Assembly: GCF_000720455.1 (NCBI RefSeq)
Contig: NZ_JOAK01000015.1
Location: 77,371 to 141,370, forward strand
From: Streptomyces virginiae
GTDB taxonomy: Bacteria; Actinomycetota; Actinomycetes; Streptomycetales; Streptomycetaceae
Length of the DNA stretch: 64,000 bases
Reading direction: 5' to 3'
Shown here: in pieces, positions 1-10,362 of the stretch
Layout of the letters: each line of letters opens with the position of its first letter
How positions within the stretch are numbered: position 1 is the first letter of the stretch
Made by a program: the position numbers and the translations under genes
Notes under the pieces: model-generated
The model's database searches: none
Told to the model about the DNA's origin: nothing
What the model saw: only the letters and a program-made list of their open reading frames with translations

Positions 1-1238
1 TCCCCGCCCAGGACCTCGGCCACCCCGTGGTGGATCTCGTACCCGTCCACGGGCTCGCCGAGCGCCGTCCCGGACGGCCGGGCCAGGGTCTTCTCGGGCG
101 CGAAGCGCACCCGTACCGGCAGCAGCCCGAGGCCGTCGACCTCGCCCGCCTTCGACTCGACCTCGTCCGAGATCCGCTCGCCCAGCGCCTGGAAACCGCC
201 GCAGATGCCCAGGACCGGCCGGCCCTCGGCGGCCCGACGCGCCAGCGCGTCCGCCAGCCCGCGTTCGCGCAGCCACGCCAGTGCCTTCACCGTGCCGCGG
301 GTGCCCGGTACGACGACCAGGTCCGCGTCGGCCAGTTCCTCGGCGCGGTCCACGAAGCGCACCACGACGCCGGGCTCGGCCGCGAGCGCGTCGACGTCCG
401 TGAAGTTCGACATCAGCGGCACCGCGCACACCGCGACCCGCAGCACGTCCTCACCCACCGGCGGCGCCACCACGGACTCCCGTACGGCGCCCCGCAGGGA
501 GACCCGCAGGCCGTCCTCCTCGTCGATGCCCAGCCCGTGCTGGAACGGCAGCACCCCGTACGTCGCCCGGCCGGTCAGCCCGCGCAGCATCTCCATGCCG
601 GGCTCCAGCAGCGACACGTCGCCGCGGAACTTGTTGACCATGTAGCCGGCGATCAGCTCCTGGTCCTGCGGGGAGAGCAGCGCCGTCGTACCGAAGAAGG
701 ACGCGAAGACCCCGCCGCGGTCGATGTCGCCGACCACGACCACCGGGAAGCGCGCGGCCCGGGCGATGCCCATGTTCACGATGTCGGTCCGGCGCAGGTT
801 GATCTCGGCCGGACTCCCCGCCCCCTCGCAGATCACGGCGTCATACGTGCCCCGAAGCTGCTCCAGGCAGTCCGTGACGATGCCGAGCAGCTGCTCCTGG
901 CGCCCGCCATGGTAGCCGCGCGCGCTCATCTCGCCCACGGGCTTGCCCAGCAGCACCACCTGGCTGCTGCGGTCGCTTCCGGGCTTGAGCAGCACCGGGT
1001 TCATCAGCGCGGTCGGCTCCACGCGGGCCGCCTGGGCCTGCATCGCCTGGGCGCGCCCGATCTCGGCGCCCTCCCGGGTGACGAAGGAGTTCAGCGACAT
1101 GTTCTGCGCCTTGAAGGGCGCCACCTTCACGCCCTGGCGGGCCAGCCAGCGGCAGATGCCCGCGGTGACCACGCTCTTGCCCGCGTCCGACGTCGTTCCC
1201 GCGACCAGCAGTCCGCCGCCGCGCTTCGTGCCGCTCAT
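1..1238 (-). CDS. cobQ: cobyric acid synthase CobQ (partial, 3' end beyond the window edge)
   Basis: Glutamine-dependent amidation of adenosylcobyrinic acid a,c-diamide to cobyric acid, a late cytosolic step of cobalamin synthesis. The N-terminal dethiobiotin-synthetase-like ATPase domain opens with [16 protein letters not shown]. The class I glutamine amidotransferase domain follows, with the nucleophile elbow [10 protein letters not shown] and a late DGYEIHHG segment that supplies the catalytic His. About 412 codons are visible and the reading frame runs off position 1, so the C-terminus is missing. The ATG at 1238 overlaps the cobD stop codon (ATGA), so translation is probably coupled and both genes fall under the upstream B12 riboswitch. 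Confidence 0.95.
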   Translation of the reverse strand, partial: MSGTKRGGGLLVAGTTSDAGKSVVTAGICRWLARQGVKVAPFKAQNMSLNSFVTREGAEIGRAQAMQAQAARVEPTALMNPVLLKPGSDRSSQVVLLGKPVGEMSARGYHGGRQEQLLGIVTDCLEQLRGTYDAVICEGAGSPAEINLRRTDIVNMGIARAARFPVVVVGDIDRGGVFASFFGTTALLSPQDQELIAGYMVNKFRGDVSLLEPGMEMLRGLTGRATYGVLPFQHGLGIDEEDGLRVSLRGAVRESVVAPPVGEDVLRVAVCAVPLMSNFTDVDALAAEPGVVVRFVDRAEELADADLVVVPGTRGTVKALAWLRERGLADALARRAAEGRPVLGICGGFQALGERISDEVESKAGEVDGLGLLPVRVRFAPEKTLARPSGTALGEPVDGYEIHHGVAEVLGG

Positions 1239-2191
1239 GCGCGTCCCCTCCGTACTCGTTCCGCCAGCGTCCGGGCGGCCACGCAGGCGCCCAGGGCCAG
1301 CCACGTCACCTGTCGTGACAGCCGTACAGCCCGTTCGATGTCGGCGACCTCCACCGGCCGTCCGGCCCCGCCGTTCAGCACGGCACGGTGCTCGACCCGG
1401 CCGCCGTAGGCCAGGGTTCCGCCCAGTCTGACGCCGAGCGCCCCGGCGAAGGAGGCCTCGACGGGACCGGCGTTCGGGCTCGGGTGCGCGGCGGCGTCCG
1501 CGCGCCAGGCGCGAACGGCTCCGCGCCGGTCGGGGCCGGCCACCACGGCGGCCAGGGCCGTCAGCCGGGCCCCCGGCCAGCCCGCGAGGTCGTCGAGCCG
1601 GGCGGAGGCCCAGCCGTAGCGCAGGTGGCGGGGGGACTTGTGGCCGACCATCGCGTCCAGGGTGTTGACGGCGCGGAACGCCAGCAGTCCGGGGACCCCG
1701 GCGACGGCGCCCCACACCAGGGCCCCGACCACGGCGTCGGAGGTGTTCTCGGCGACGGACTCCACGACGGCCCGGGCCATCTGCTGCCCGTCCAGGGAGT
1801 GCGGGTCGCGGCCGCACAGGTGAGGCAGCCGCTCGCGGGCCACCTCGACGTCCCCGGCGGCGAGCGCGCCGCCGATGGCACGGGCCTCACGGCCCAGCGA
1901 GGTGCCGCCCACGACGGCCCACGTGGCGGCGGCGGTCAGGGCGACACGGGCGGCCGCGGGCCGGGAGCGCAACGCGCGGGCGCCCAGCGCGCCGACGGCG
2001 GCCGCGCCCCCGGCGCACACCAGGGTGTGCAGGACGCCCCGGGCGCGGTCGTCACGCCACAGGGAACGCTCGACGGCGGCGGCGGCTCGTCCGAAGGCGG
2101 CCACGGGGTGCCCTCGGCGGGGATCACCGAGGATCCGGTCGCCGATCAGGCCCGCCGTGGCGCCGTACGCGAAGACGCGATCGGCACGCAT
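1235..2191 (-). CDS. cobD: cobalamin biosynthesis protein CobD/CbiB (adenosylcobinamide-phosphate synthase)
   Basis: Integral membrane enzyme that attaches the aminopropanol arm to adenosylcobyric acid. The 318-residue product starts [20 protein letters not shown] and contains the family signature [14 protein letters not shown] near residue 20, then [13 protein letters not shown] and a late [20 protein letters not shown] block. Length fits CbiB (about 310-330). I chose ATG 2191 because homology begins there; longer in-frame starts would read through the riboswitch. It is the first gene of the cobD-cobQ operon. Confidence 0.94.
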   Translation of the reverse strand: MRADRVFAYGATAGLIGDRILGDPRRGHPVAAFGRAAAAVERSLWRDDRARGVLHTLVCAGGAAAVGALGARALRSRPAAARVALTAAATWAVVGGTSLGREARAIGGALAAGDVEVARERLPHLCGRDPHSLDGQQMARAVVESVAENTSDAVVGALVWGAVAGVPGLLAFRAVNTLDAMVGHKSPRHLRYGWASARLDDLAGWPGARLTALAAVVAGPDRRGAVRAWRADAAAHPSPNAGPVEASFAGALGVRLGGTLAYGGRVEHRAVLNGGAGRPVEVADIERAVRLSRQVTWLALGACVAARTLAERVRRGRA

Positions 2192-2235
2192 GGTGGAAGG
2201 TATGTCCTCACTCAGGGTCCGCGCCCTGGTTCGAC

Positions 2236-2395
2236 GTGTCCGGCGGCGAGAGTTCCTGGCTCCCGGGGCGCACGCGCGGCGTGCGCTCCCCGGTGACAGT
2301 GGCGGGACCGCGCCGGAATCGCACCGGACTTCCTCTCCATGCCGCCGTATTGGCTCGGGCAGTCCACCACGCACCCGGAAGGCCCGTCAACTCGC
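2236..2395 (-). promoter_or_regulatory. cobalamin (B12) riboswitch upstream of cobD
   Basis: Read on the minus strand, the leader contains the conserved core GAAGTCCGGTGCGATTCCGG, then GCGGTCCCGCCACTGTCACC, and nearer the gene the B12-box segment GAGCCAGGAACTCTCGCC. These three blocks in this order are diagnostic of AdoCbl riboswitches. The element ends about 45 nt before the cobD ATG, so it can mask the cobD ribosome binding site when B12 is bound. Boundaries are approximate. Confidence 0.9.
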
Positions 2396-2428
2396 CGTTG
2401 ACCTGCGGCGCGGCAGGGTCGGGAGATG

Positions 2429-2467
2429 CGAAAGCTCCCTCCGGGACGAACCCGGAGGGAGCTTTCG
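2429..2467 (-). terminator. strong hairpin terminator after the pit operon
   Basis: A perfect 17-bp stem (2429-2445 with 2451-2467) closes a 5-nt loop. It lies just downstream of the 73-residue membrane protein gene on the minus strand and just upstream of the riboswitch. It has no clear T tract, as is common in Streptomyces. It separates the pit operon from cobD. Confidence 0.75.
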
Positions 2468-2503
2468 CGAGCTTTCACGCCATACCCGCGCCGTGGCGGG
2501 GGA

Positions 2504-2725
2504 TCAGGCGACGATCAGGTAGATCCCGTACGACACCGCCGCCGCGACGAGCGCGAAGCAGAGGTACGCGCCGCTGCGGGCCAGGGTGGCGCTGCCGCCC
2601 TGCTCGGTCGCGGCCTCGTGCTTGGACAGGCCCACCAGACCCAGGGTGAAGAGGGCCACGAGGGCGACGGTGGCGAAGAGGCTGACGCCGAAAACGGAGC
2701 CGAGCGCTTCCCAGTCGATCTTCAT
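2504..2725 (-). CDS. small two-helix membrane protein next to the Pit transporter
   Basis: A 73-residue protein starting MKIDWEALGSVFGVSLFATV. Two hydrophobic segments (about residues 10-33 and 52-72) flank a short polar loop rich in Glu, Gln and Gly, so it should be a membrane hairpin. It lies 31 nt downstream of the pit stop on the same strand and is probably cotranscribed; a small membrane protein at this place is typical of Streptomyces pit loci. A partner or accessory role for the phosphate transporter is inference only. ATG 2725 was chosen because the longer reading frame upstream translates to low-complexity Ser/Pro/Arg sequence antisense to coding DNA. Confidence 0.8.
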   Translation of the reverse strand: MKIDWEALGSVFGVSLFATVALVALFTLGLVGLSKHEAATEQGGSATLARSGAYLCFALVAAAVSYGIYLIVA

Positions 2726-2756
2726 ACTGCCGATTCCTCTTGTGTCTCTGTCTCGG

Positions 2757-4022
<1,266 letters not shown>

Positions 4023-4073
4023 TTACCCAGGCTTCTGTTTGGCGTCAGTGGCTCGGCGAACGTAGGCAACCTG

Positions 4074-4091
4074 GATGAACGGAAGGTGAAC
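4074..4091 (-). promoter_or_regulatory. candidate PHO box (PhoP direct repeat) upstream of pit
   Basis: On the minus strand GTTCACC (4091-4085) is followed after TTCC by GTTCATC (4080-4074), giving two units with the 11-nt period typical of Streptomyces PhoP direct repeat units. It lies about 52 nt upstream of the pit ATG. The wider gap 4023-4331 between pit and the divergent hydrolase gene holds this site and the promoter candidate at 4151-4180; I see nothing else in it. Confidence 0.6.
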
Positions 4092-4150
4092 TGGCTCCGG
4101 CGGAGCGGTGTACGGGCACGGCGCGCGATCGGGACATTCGTCCTGATTCT

Positions 4151-4180
4151 TACGTAGATTTCGGCATTAATGCACGTCAA
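4151..4180 (-). promoter_or_regulatory. candidate sigma-70-type promoter for pit
   Basis: On the minus strand TTGACG (4180-4175) and TACGTA (4156-4151) are separated by 18 nt. Transcription would start near 4144, which would place the PHO box downstream of the start, a position better suited to repression than to activation. Confidence 0.4.
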
Positions 4181-4331
4181 AGCCGGGTGAATGAACCCCT
4201 CCGCACGTCCCCGGATGCGCCCCCGGCCACCCCTGCCGCCCCCCGAAAGAGACCCAGATCACTCTCCCCGCGTAGACCCGGAACGGCCCCCTCCAGTGGC
4301 CCGCCCGACTCTGCGCGACGACACTGGAACG

Positions 4332-5462
4332 GTGCGTACCGTTACAGCGGCGGCAGCGGCCGTCACGACGACCCTCATCGGCGCGGGGGTGGCCGCCGTC
4401 GCGGCCGGCCGGTACGCCGCCGACGCCGCCCTGCGACCCCGCCCCGGCACGCCGCTACCCGGCGGCGCCCGGCTGAGCGTCCACTCCGCCGGGGACGGCC
4501 GGATCGCGCTGACCCGTTCCCTCGCCTCCCTGCGCCCCGGCACGTACGGCCTCGTCGCGCCCGGGGTGCACGCCGTCGTCGGGCCCGTGCTCCCGGACGC
4601 CGACCACGGCCCGGACACCGTCGTGCGCAGGCTCCTCTCCGTCACCCACGGCAGGCTCGACCCCGGCACCCGGGTCACCCTCACCTCCCAGGTGCACCTC
4701 GGGAACCCGCGCACCGCCCTCGGCCTCGACCACGCCGACGTGGACGTCCCCGGCGAGCTCGGCGCGCTCCCGGCGTGGTTCGTGCCCGCCGCCCGGGACA
4801 CCTGGGTGATCACCGTCCACGGCCTCGGCACCAGCCGCGAGCACCCGATGGTGGTCATGCCCTTCCTGCACCGCCACCGGCTGCCCGTCCTCGACCTCGG
4901 CTACCGCGGCGACCTCGGCGCCCCCGAACCCCTCGACGGCCTCGGCCACCTCGGCGAATCCGAGTGGCGGGACCTGGACGCCGCCGTCCGCTACGCCCTG
5001 CGCTACGGAGCCCGGCGCGTGATCCTGCACGGCTGGTCCACCGGCGCCACCATGGCCCTGCGCGCCGTCGAGCGCTCGGCGCTCGCCGACCGGATCGCCG
5101 GCCTCGTGCTGGACTCGCCCGTGCTCGACTGGCACACCACCCTGCGCGCGCTCGCCGCGGCGCGCGGCACCCCGGCCCCCGTGCTGCCGCTGGCGGTCCG
5201 GGCCGCCGAGGGTCGCGCGGGGCTGCGCGCCGACCGGCTGCCGCCGGGCGCCGACCCCGGGGCGCTGCGGGTCCCCGTACTGATCTTCCACGGGCCGGAC
5301 GACGTGCTCGCCCCCTGGGAGCCCTCCCGCAGGCTCGCCGCCGCCCGTCCCGACCTGATCACCCTGCACACGGTGCGGGGCGCCGGGCACGGGGCGATGT
5401 GGAACGCCGATCCCGCCGGCTACGAGGAAGTCCTGCGCCGCTTCCTCACCCCTCTGATGTGA
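4332..5462 (+). CDS. alpha/beta hydrolase, probably membrane-anchored
   Basis: A 376-residue serine hydrolase. An N-terminal hydrophobic stretch (about residues 3-30) suggests a signal anchor. The nucleophile elbow is GWSTG within VILHGWSTGATMALRAVE; VLIFHGPDDVLAPW carries the likely acid and GAGHGAMWN the catalytic His. An earlier HGLGT segment fits the oxyanion region. Substrate unknown. I chose GTG 4332, where the hydrophobic anchor starts, over an ATG at 4191 whose extra 47 residues are Pro/Arg-rich. It reads away from pit. Confidence 0.8.
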   Translation: MRTVTAAAAAVTTTLIGAGVAAVAAGRYAADAALRPRPGTPLPGGARLSVHSAGDGRIALTRSLASLRPGTYGLVAPGVHAVVGPVLPDADHGPDTVVRRLLSVTHGRLDPGTRVTLTSQVHLGNPRTALGLDHADVDVPGELGALPAWFVPAARDTWVITVHGLGTSREHPMVVMPFLHRHRLPVLDLGYRGDLGAPEPLDGLGHLGESEWRDLDAAVRYALRYGARRVILHGWSTGATMALRAVERSALADRIAGLVLDSPVLDWHTTLRALAAARGTPAPVLPLAVRAAEGRAGLRADRLPPGADPGALRVPVLIFHGPDDVLAPWEPSRRLAAARPDLITLHTVRGAGHGAMWNADPAGYEEVLRRFLTPLM

Positions 5463-5579
5463 AGGCCGTGTGACGGACCGGGCCCTGCGGGCGGGTTGTC
5501 CCGGTCTGCCCCTCGGGCGAGTGGTGGAAGGAGCCGATTCCGTTTGGGCTTTCGGCCAGTGACGGGCGAGACTGCTTCC

Positions 5580-7004
5580 GTGACGTCCCGAAAGCCTGAT
5601 GAGCAGTTGGCTCGCGACTCCAGACTCCGACTCGTCTCCCCGCGCTCCGTCGCCGCGGCGCGCAAGGCGGTGACCGACCGCCGGACCCGCCCCGCCCCGC
5701 GGCCCCCGGCGGGCACCCCGGCCACGGCCGACCTCGCGAACCGGGCCCGGGCCTCGCTGGCGGACGCCGTGCGCCTGACCCGCTGGGCCGAGCGCAACCT
5801 CGGTGCCGCGGACGGCGGCCGGCCGGCCCCGACGGGAGCCCTGCCCGCCCCCGACGTCGAACGCGCCGCCGACGAGCTGGGCCTGACGCACGGCCAGATC
5901 CGCGTCGGCTGGGACCGCGCCCGCCTCGCCGGCCTCGTCGAGGTGCACGGCGGCCACGCCCGCCCCGGCTGGCGGCTGCGCGCCTGGGACCGGGACGACA
6001 CCGCCGTACTGCGCGGCTGGGTCGCCCTCTTCGACGCCTGGTCGCTGGTCCACCCGGCCCCCGCCGACATCGCCCCCGCGGCCGTCGCCGAGGTCGTCGA
6101 GGCCATGCCCCAGCTCCTCTCCCTGCTCCAGCTGTCCGCGGGCCCCGTGAGCGTCCCCGACCTGCTGGACCTGCTCGGGCAGCGCGTCACCGAACTGCGC
6201 GACGAGCGCTGCGAGATCCCCTACGAGGCCGAGCCCGCGACGGCGCTGACCTCCGCGGCCGGCGCCGCCGAGGCCCGCCCCGTCCCGCTCGCCCGGCTGC
6301 TGCGCTGGGCGCTCGGCGGCCTCGCCGCCGTGGACGCCGTCACCCTCGGACCCGCCCGGGCCACCCTCACCCCGCTCGGCAGCTGGGCCGTCTGGGTCAA
6401 GCTGGAGCAGATCTGCGTCGCGGCGCAGAGCCCCGCCGGGAACATCGAGCAGTCCGCCGCCGCCATGCTGCACGGCTGCGCCCGGCTCACCCCCGGACCG
6501 GCCCGCGCCGAGTACCGGGCCTGGCTGGCCGCCCGGCCCGTCGGCCACGCCGTGGCCGAACTCATCCAGGCGGCCCGCGGCGAGGACGCCCTGCTGCGCG
6601 GCCTGGCCTTCGAGGCGCTGCGCGTGGTCGGGGCCCCCGCGGAGCCCGAGGTGCGCGCCACCGTGCGCGAGCCCGCCCTGCGCCCGTACGCGCTGCTCTG
6701 GCTCGCCGAGCACGACGGCATCGACCCCGACGAGGCCCAGGACGTGCTCACCGCCGAGGAGTCGACCTGGCTCTGGGTGGACACCGCCGCCGCCATCGCC
6801 GACCACGGCGAGGCCGAGCTGCTGGCCCGCCATCTGGACTCGGCCGTCCGCACCACCGTCCCCAGGCTGCTGGACGAGGTCCGCGCGGTCGGCCATCCGC
6901 GCACCGTGCAGGTGCTGGTCGCACTGGCCGCGGCCCACCCGGACCCGGCCCTGGCCAAAGCCGTCCGGCGGGCCGCCTTCCAGGTCCACACCGGCGGCGC
7001 TTGA
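5580..7004 (+). CDS. conserved hypothetical protein with a helix-turn-helix-like N-terminal half
   Basis: A product of about 474 residues, not recognised as a named family. The first 60 residues are basic and Pro-rich. A helical stretch around PAPDVERAADELGLTHGQIR looks winged-helix-like. The C-terminal half is a run of short Leu/Ala-rich helices (for example LLWLAEHDGIDPDEA) reminiscent of HEAT or armadillo repeats. There is no signal peptide or membrane segment. GTG 5580 (VTSRKPDEQLARD) is preferred over 5496 because residues before it are low-complexity. A regulatory or scaffold role is inference. Confidence 0.6.
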   Translation: MTSRKPDEQLARDSRLRLVSPRSVAAARKAVTDRRTRPAPRPPAGTPATADLANRARASLADAVRLTRWAERNLGAADGGRPAPTGALPAPDVERAADELGLTHGQIRVGWDRARLAGLVEVHGGHARPGWRLRAWDRDDTAVLRGWVALFDAWSLVHPAPADIAPAAVAEVVEAMPQLLSLLQLSAGPVSVPDLLDLLGQRVTELRDERCEIPYEAEPATALTSAAGAAEARPVPLARLLRWALGGLAAVDAVTLGPARATLTPLGSWAVWVKLEQICVAAQSPAGNIEQSAAAMLHGCARLTPGPARAEYRAWLAARPVGHAVAELIQAARGEDALLRGLAFEALRVVGAPAEPEVRATVREPALRPYALLWLAEHDGIDPDEAQDVLTAEESTWLWVDTAAAIADHGEAELLARHLDSAVRTTVPRLLDEVRAVGHPRTVQVLVALAAAHPDPALAKAVRRAAFQVHTGGA

Positions 7005-7079
7005 CGCGGCGCTACGCGCGTCCGCGCCGCGGGTCCGGCCGGGCCGGGCCGGGTCCGCGGCACGGGACGCGGGCCGGTC

Positions 7080-7475
7080 TCAGACCTGCGGCGCGTACGT
7101 GCCGAAGCTCCAGATGTTGCCCTCGCCGTCCCGGGCCATGTAGTCACGGGAGCCGTAGTCCTGGTCGGTGGGTCCCATGAGGATCTCCACCCCGTGCTCG
7201 ACGGCCCGCCCGTGGTGGGCGTCCACGTCGTCGACCACGACGTAGACCCCCGAAGGGCCGGCGCCCTCCATGGCCTTGTCGAAGGCCCCGCCCGTGCCCT
7301 TGCTGCCCAGCATCACCACGCCGTTGCCGTACGCCAGCTCCGCGTGCACCACCGAGCCGTCGTCCCCCTCGTACACCGCGACCTGGCTGAAGCCGAAGGC
7401 CTCGGTCAGCAGCTTGATCGCCGCCTTCGCGTCGCGGTAGACCAGCGTGGGACAGATGGACGGAACGCCTGCCAT
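7080..7475 (-). CDS. VOC superfamily (glyoxalase/bleomycin-resistance-like) protein
   Basis: A 131-residue protein with the paired beta-alpha-beta-beta-beta repeats of the vicinal oxygen chelate fold. The opening VPSICPTLVYRDAKAAIKLL and the closing GPTDQDYGSRDYMARDGEGN plus IWSFGTY match the subgroup related to PhnB and YycE. Candidate metal ligands are the His in VVHAELAYG and the Glu in DGEGNIW. ATG 7475 has a GGGAG ribosome site at suitable spacing; a GTG nine bases upstream is the alternative. It lies 62 nt downstream of the metallopeptidase on the same strand. Substrate unknown. Confidence 0.85.
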   Translation of the reverse strand: MAGVPSICPTLVYRDAKAAIKLLTEAFGFSQVAVYEGDDGSVVHAELAYGNGVVMLGSKGTGGAFDKAMEGAGPSGVYVVVDDVDAHHGRAVEHGVEILMGPTDQDYGSRDYMARDGEGNIWSFGTYAPQV

Positions 7476-7537
7476 GACGATCACTCCCTCTCGTGACGGT
7501 GACCCGCGTCACACAGCATGGCAGGCGCCGCCGACGG

Positions 7538-8428
7538 TCAGCGGAAGGTGTTGCACCGGGCCATGTCGCCGGTCCGGTAGCCCTGGTAGAACCACTGCCG
7601 GCGCTGCTCGGCCGAGCCGTGCGTCCAGGCCTCCGGCGTCACCCGGCCCTGGAACTTCTCCTGGATGCGGTCGTCGCCGACCGCGGCCGCCGCGTCCAGC
7701 CCGTCCTGGATGTCCTCGTCGGTCAGGTTCGTGATCAGGGGACGCCCGGTCGACTCGTCCGGGGTCCGCGTCGCGTTGTGCGCCCACACCCCCGCGTAGC
7801 AGTCGGCCTGCAGCTCGACCTTGACCGCGTTGCTGTTCGCGCCCTGCTGTCCGTCCTGGGCCCGCTGGAGGGTGCCCAGCTGGTTCTGGATGTGGTGCCC
7901 GTACTCGTGGGCGACGACGTACGCCTGGGCGAAGGGGCCGCCGCTCGCGCCGAACTTCGTCCGCAGCTCGTTGAAGAAGCCCAGGTCCAGATAGACCTGC
8001 CGGTCGGCGGGACAGTAGAAGGGGCCGACGGCCGCGGTGGCGGCCCCGCAGGCGGTGTTCACCCGCCCGGTGAAGAAGACCGTCGACGCCGGACCGTACT
8101 GGCCCTGGCGCCGCGCGAACTCCTGCCGCCAGAAGTCCTGCGTGCTGTTCACCACGGCGACCAGCCGGCAGTCCTCGCGCGCGTTCGCGTCCTGGCCCGT
8201 CCTGCACGCCTGCTGGACCTGGTTGACGGAGGACGCCGCCGGGGCGGGCTCCTCGTCCCCGGAGGACAGCCCCAGCTGCTCCGGCCCCACGCCGAAGAGC
8301 AGGCCCATGATGAGCGCGATGATGCCGACGAGGCCGCCGCCGATGGTGGCCCTGCCGCCCGGGATGCGACTGCCACGCACGTCCTTGACCTCGGACGTGT
8401 CCAGATCGGCGTTGTCGTCGAACTGCAT
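7538..8428 (-). CDS. neutral zinc metallopeptidase, YpfJ family
   Basis: A 296-residue membrane-anchored protein. A cytoplasmic N-terminus ([20 protein letters not shown]) is followed by a Gly-rich lead and one membrane helix (about residues 32-52). The outer domain carries the zincin motif HEYGHH with a downstream [12 protein letters not shown] segment supplying the third ligand, plus conserved Cys residues in [20 protein letters not shown]. This architecture defines the YpfJ/KPN_02809 family; the physiological substrate is not known. ATG 8428 was chosen for its match to the family N-terminus. Confidence 0.9.
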   Translation of the reverse strand: MQFDDNADLDTSEVKDVRGSRIPGGRATIGGGLVGIIALIMGLLFGVGPEQLGLSSGDEEPAPAASSVNQVQQACRTGQDANAREDCRLVAVVNSTQDFWRQEFARRQGQYGPASTVFFTGRVNTACGAATAAVGPFYCPADRQVYLDLGFFNELRTKFGASGGPFAQAYVVAHEYGHHIQNQLGTLQRAQDGQQGANSNAVKVELQADCYAGVWAHNATRTPDESTGRPLITNLTDEDIQDGLDAAAAVGDDRIQEKFQGRVTPEAWTHGSAEQRRQWFYQGYRTGDMARCNTFR

Positions 8429-8617
8429 CCCGCACCGCCCTCCATCCGCCCGGCCGTGAAGCCGGTGCGGCCGCGTGACCGCCCCTGCGGTGAGTATCGA
8501 CCCATTCGTCACGACCCGCGCCCCGGGGTGACTGGGCCGGACGGGGGACACGGGGGAGCGGACCTCGGCGCCCGGGCGGCCCGGCCGCCGCCCCGGAAAC
8601 CAGTTGCACACCCCCGG

Positions 8618-8623
8618 TAGAAT
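8618..8623 (+). promoter_or_regulatory. candidate -10 element upstream of the ABC-F gene
   Basis: TAGAAT lies 7 nt before an ATG at 8631, the geometry expected for a leaderless transcript. No good TTGACA-type -35 is seen 17-18 nt upstream (the sequence there is GGAAAC). Apart from this and the next feature, the 288-nt gap 8429-8716 holds nothing I recognise. Confidence 0.45.
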
Positions 8624-8630
8624 GTCTCCC

Positions 8631-8654
8631 ATGGCAAATCTCCTCGCGGATTAG
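8631..8654 (+). CDS. candidate 7-residue leaderless leader peptide MANLLAD
   Basis: ATG at 8631, stop TAG at 8652-8654, encoding MANLLAD. The ATG is placed where transcription from the TAGAAT box would begin, so the message could start directly with the codon. It ends 62 nt before the ABC-F GTG start. Upstream peptides often attenuate antibiotic-resistance ABC-F genes, so a translation-sensing role is possible, but such a short frame can also arise by chance. Confidence 0.35.
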   Translation: MANLLAD

Positions 8655-8716
8655 CGGCGTCGAAGCCTCGCGTTCCCGCCCCCTTCCGCCGTCCCCACCC
8701 GCCCTGGAGTATTTCC

Positions 8717-10313
8717 GTGATCACCGCCACCGGCGTAGAGCTGCGCGCCGGCGCCCGCGTCCTCATCGAGTCCGCCTCTTTCCGCATCGCCAAGGGCGAC
8801 CGCATCGGCCTGGTCGGCCGCAACGGCGCCGGCAAGACCACCCTCACCAAGTGCCTCGCGGGGGAGGGCCAGCCCGCCGGCGGCTCCATCACCCGTTCGG
8901 GCGAGGTCGGCTACCTGCCGCAGGACCCGCGCACCGGCGACCTCGACGTCCTGGCCCGCGACCGGATCCTCTCCGCCCGCGGCCTCGACGTCCTCATCAA
9001 GAAGATGCGGATGAACGAGGAGCGCATCGCCACCGGCTCCGGCGCCACCCGCGAGAAGGCGCTCAAGCAGTACGAGCGCCAGGAGACCGAGTTCCTCACC
9101 AAGGGCGGGTACGCCGCCGAGTCCGAGGCCGCGACGATCTCGGCCGCCCTCAGCCTGCCCGAGCGGGTCCTCGGCCAGCCGCTGCACACCCTCTCCGGCG
9201 GTCAGCGCCGCCGCGTCGAGCTGGCCCGGATCCTCTTCTCGGACGCCGACACCCTGCTCCTCGACGAGCCCACGAACCACCTCGACGCCGACTCGATCGT
9301 CTGGCTGCGGGACTACCTCAAGAACTACCGCGGCGGCTTCGTCGTCATCTCCCACGACGTCGACCTCGTCGAGACCGTCGTGAACAAGGTGTTCTACCTG
9401 GACGCCAACCGCGCCCAGATCGACGTCTACAACATGGGCTGGAAGCTCTACCAGCAGCAGCGCGAGGCCGACGAGAAGCGCCGCAAGCGCGAGCGCCAGA
9501 ACGCCGAGAAGAAGGCCGCGGCCCTGAACTCGCAGGCCGACAAGATGCGCGCCAAGGCCACCAAGACGGTCGCCGCGCAGAACATGGCCAAGCGGGCCGA
9601 GCGCCTGCTGTCCGGCCTGGAGGCCGTCCGCGTCTCCGACAAGGTCGCCAAGCTGCGCTTCCCGGACCCGGCGCCCTGCGGCAAGACCCCGCTGACCGCC
9701 GAGGGCCTGTCGAAGTCGTACGGCTCCCTGGAGATCTTCACCGACGTCGACCTGGCCATCGACAAGGGCTCCCGCGTCGTCATCCTCGGCCTCAACGGCG
9801 CCGGCAAGACCACCCTGCCGCCTGCTGTCGGGCACGGAGAAACCCGACACCGGCACGGTCGTCCCCGGCCACGGCCTCAAGCTCGGCTACTACGCCCAGG
9901 AGCACGAGACCCTGGACCCGGAGCGCACGGTCCTGGAGAACATGCGCTCCTCCGCGCCCGACCTGGACCTGGTCGCCGTGCGCAAGACGCTCGGCTCCTT
10001 CCTCTTCTCCGGCGACGACGTCGACAAGCCCGCGGGCGTGCTCTCCGGCGGCGAGAAGACCCGTCTGGCCCTGGCCACGCTGGTCGTCTCCTCGGCGAAC
10101 GTGCTGCTCCTCGACGAGCCCACGAACAACCTCGACCCGGCCAGCCGCGAGGAGATCCTGGGCGCGCTGCGCACGTACAAGGGCGCCGTCATCCTCGTCA
10201 CGCACGACGAGGGCGCCGTCGAGGCCCTCGAACCGGAGCGGATCATCCTGCTGCCCGACGGTGTCGAGGACCTGTGGGGACCGGACTACCGGGACCTGGT
10301 GGCCCTCGCCTGA
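8717..10313 (+). pseudogene. ABC-F family ATP-binding protein, frameshifted inside the second ATPase domain
   Basis: ABC-F proteins are soluble twin-ATPase factors that act on the ribosome, in translation control or antibiotic protection. Domain 1 is intact: Walker A GRNGAGKTTL, signature LSGGQRRRVELAR, Walker B LLLDEPTNHLD. The Lys/Arg-rich interdomain linker follows. Domain 2 begins with Walker A LGLNGAGKTTL at about 9788-9816; the frame then shifts, and the rest (signature LSGGEKTRLALA, Walker B LLLDEPTNNLD, ending WGPDYRDLVALA) continues one frame over to the stop at 10313. Loss of two bases near 9817-9822 restores the usual TTLLRLLSG sequence. GTG 8717 has a GGAG site. Read as it stands, the first frame ends in unrelated residues at 10399. 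Either a true mutation or an assembly error. Confidence 0.85.
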
Positions 10314-10362
10314 CCGTCGCCCCGGCCGTGCCGGGGCGGTGCCGGGATGGCGTCCCGGCACT

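Noticed and set aside
4455-6989. Very long open frame on the minus strand (about 844 codons) antisense to the hydrolase and the conserved unknown gene
   Set aside because: Translation is low-complexity Gly/Arg/Val-rich with no domain; such frames arise from third-position GC bias opposite real genes.
9786-9830. Programmed frameshift in the ABC-F gene
   Set aside because: No slippery heptamer or pseudoknot is evident, and the first frame would run far past the site; a 2-nt loss explains the data better.
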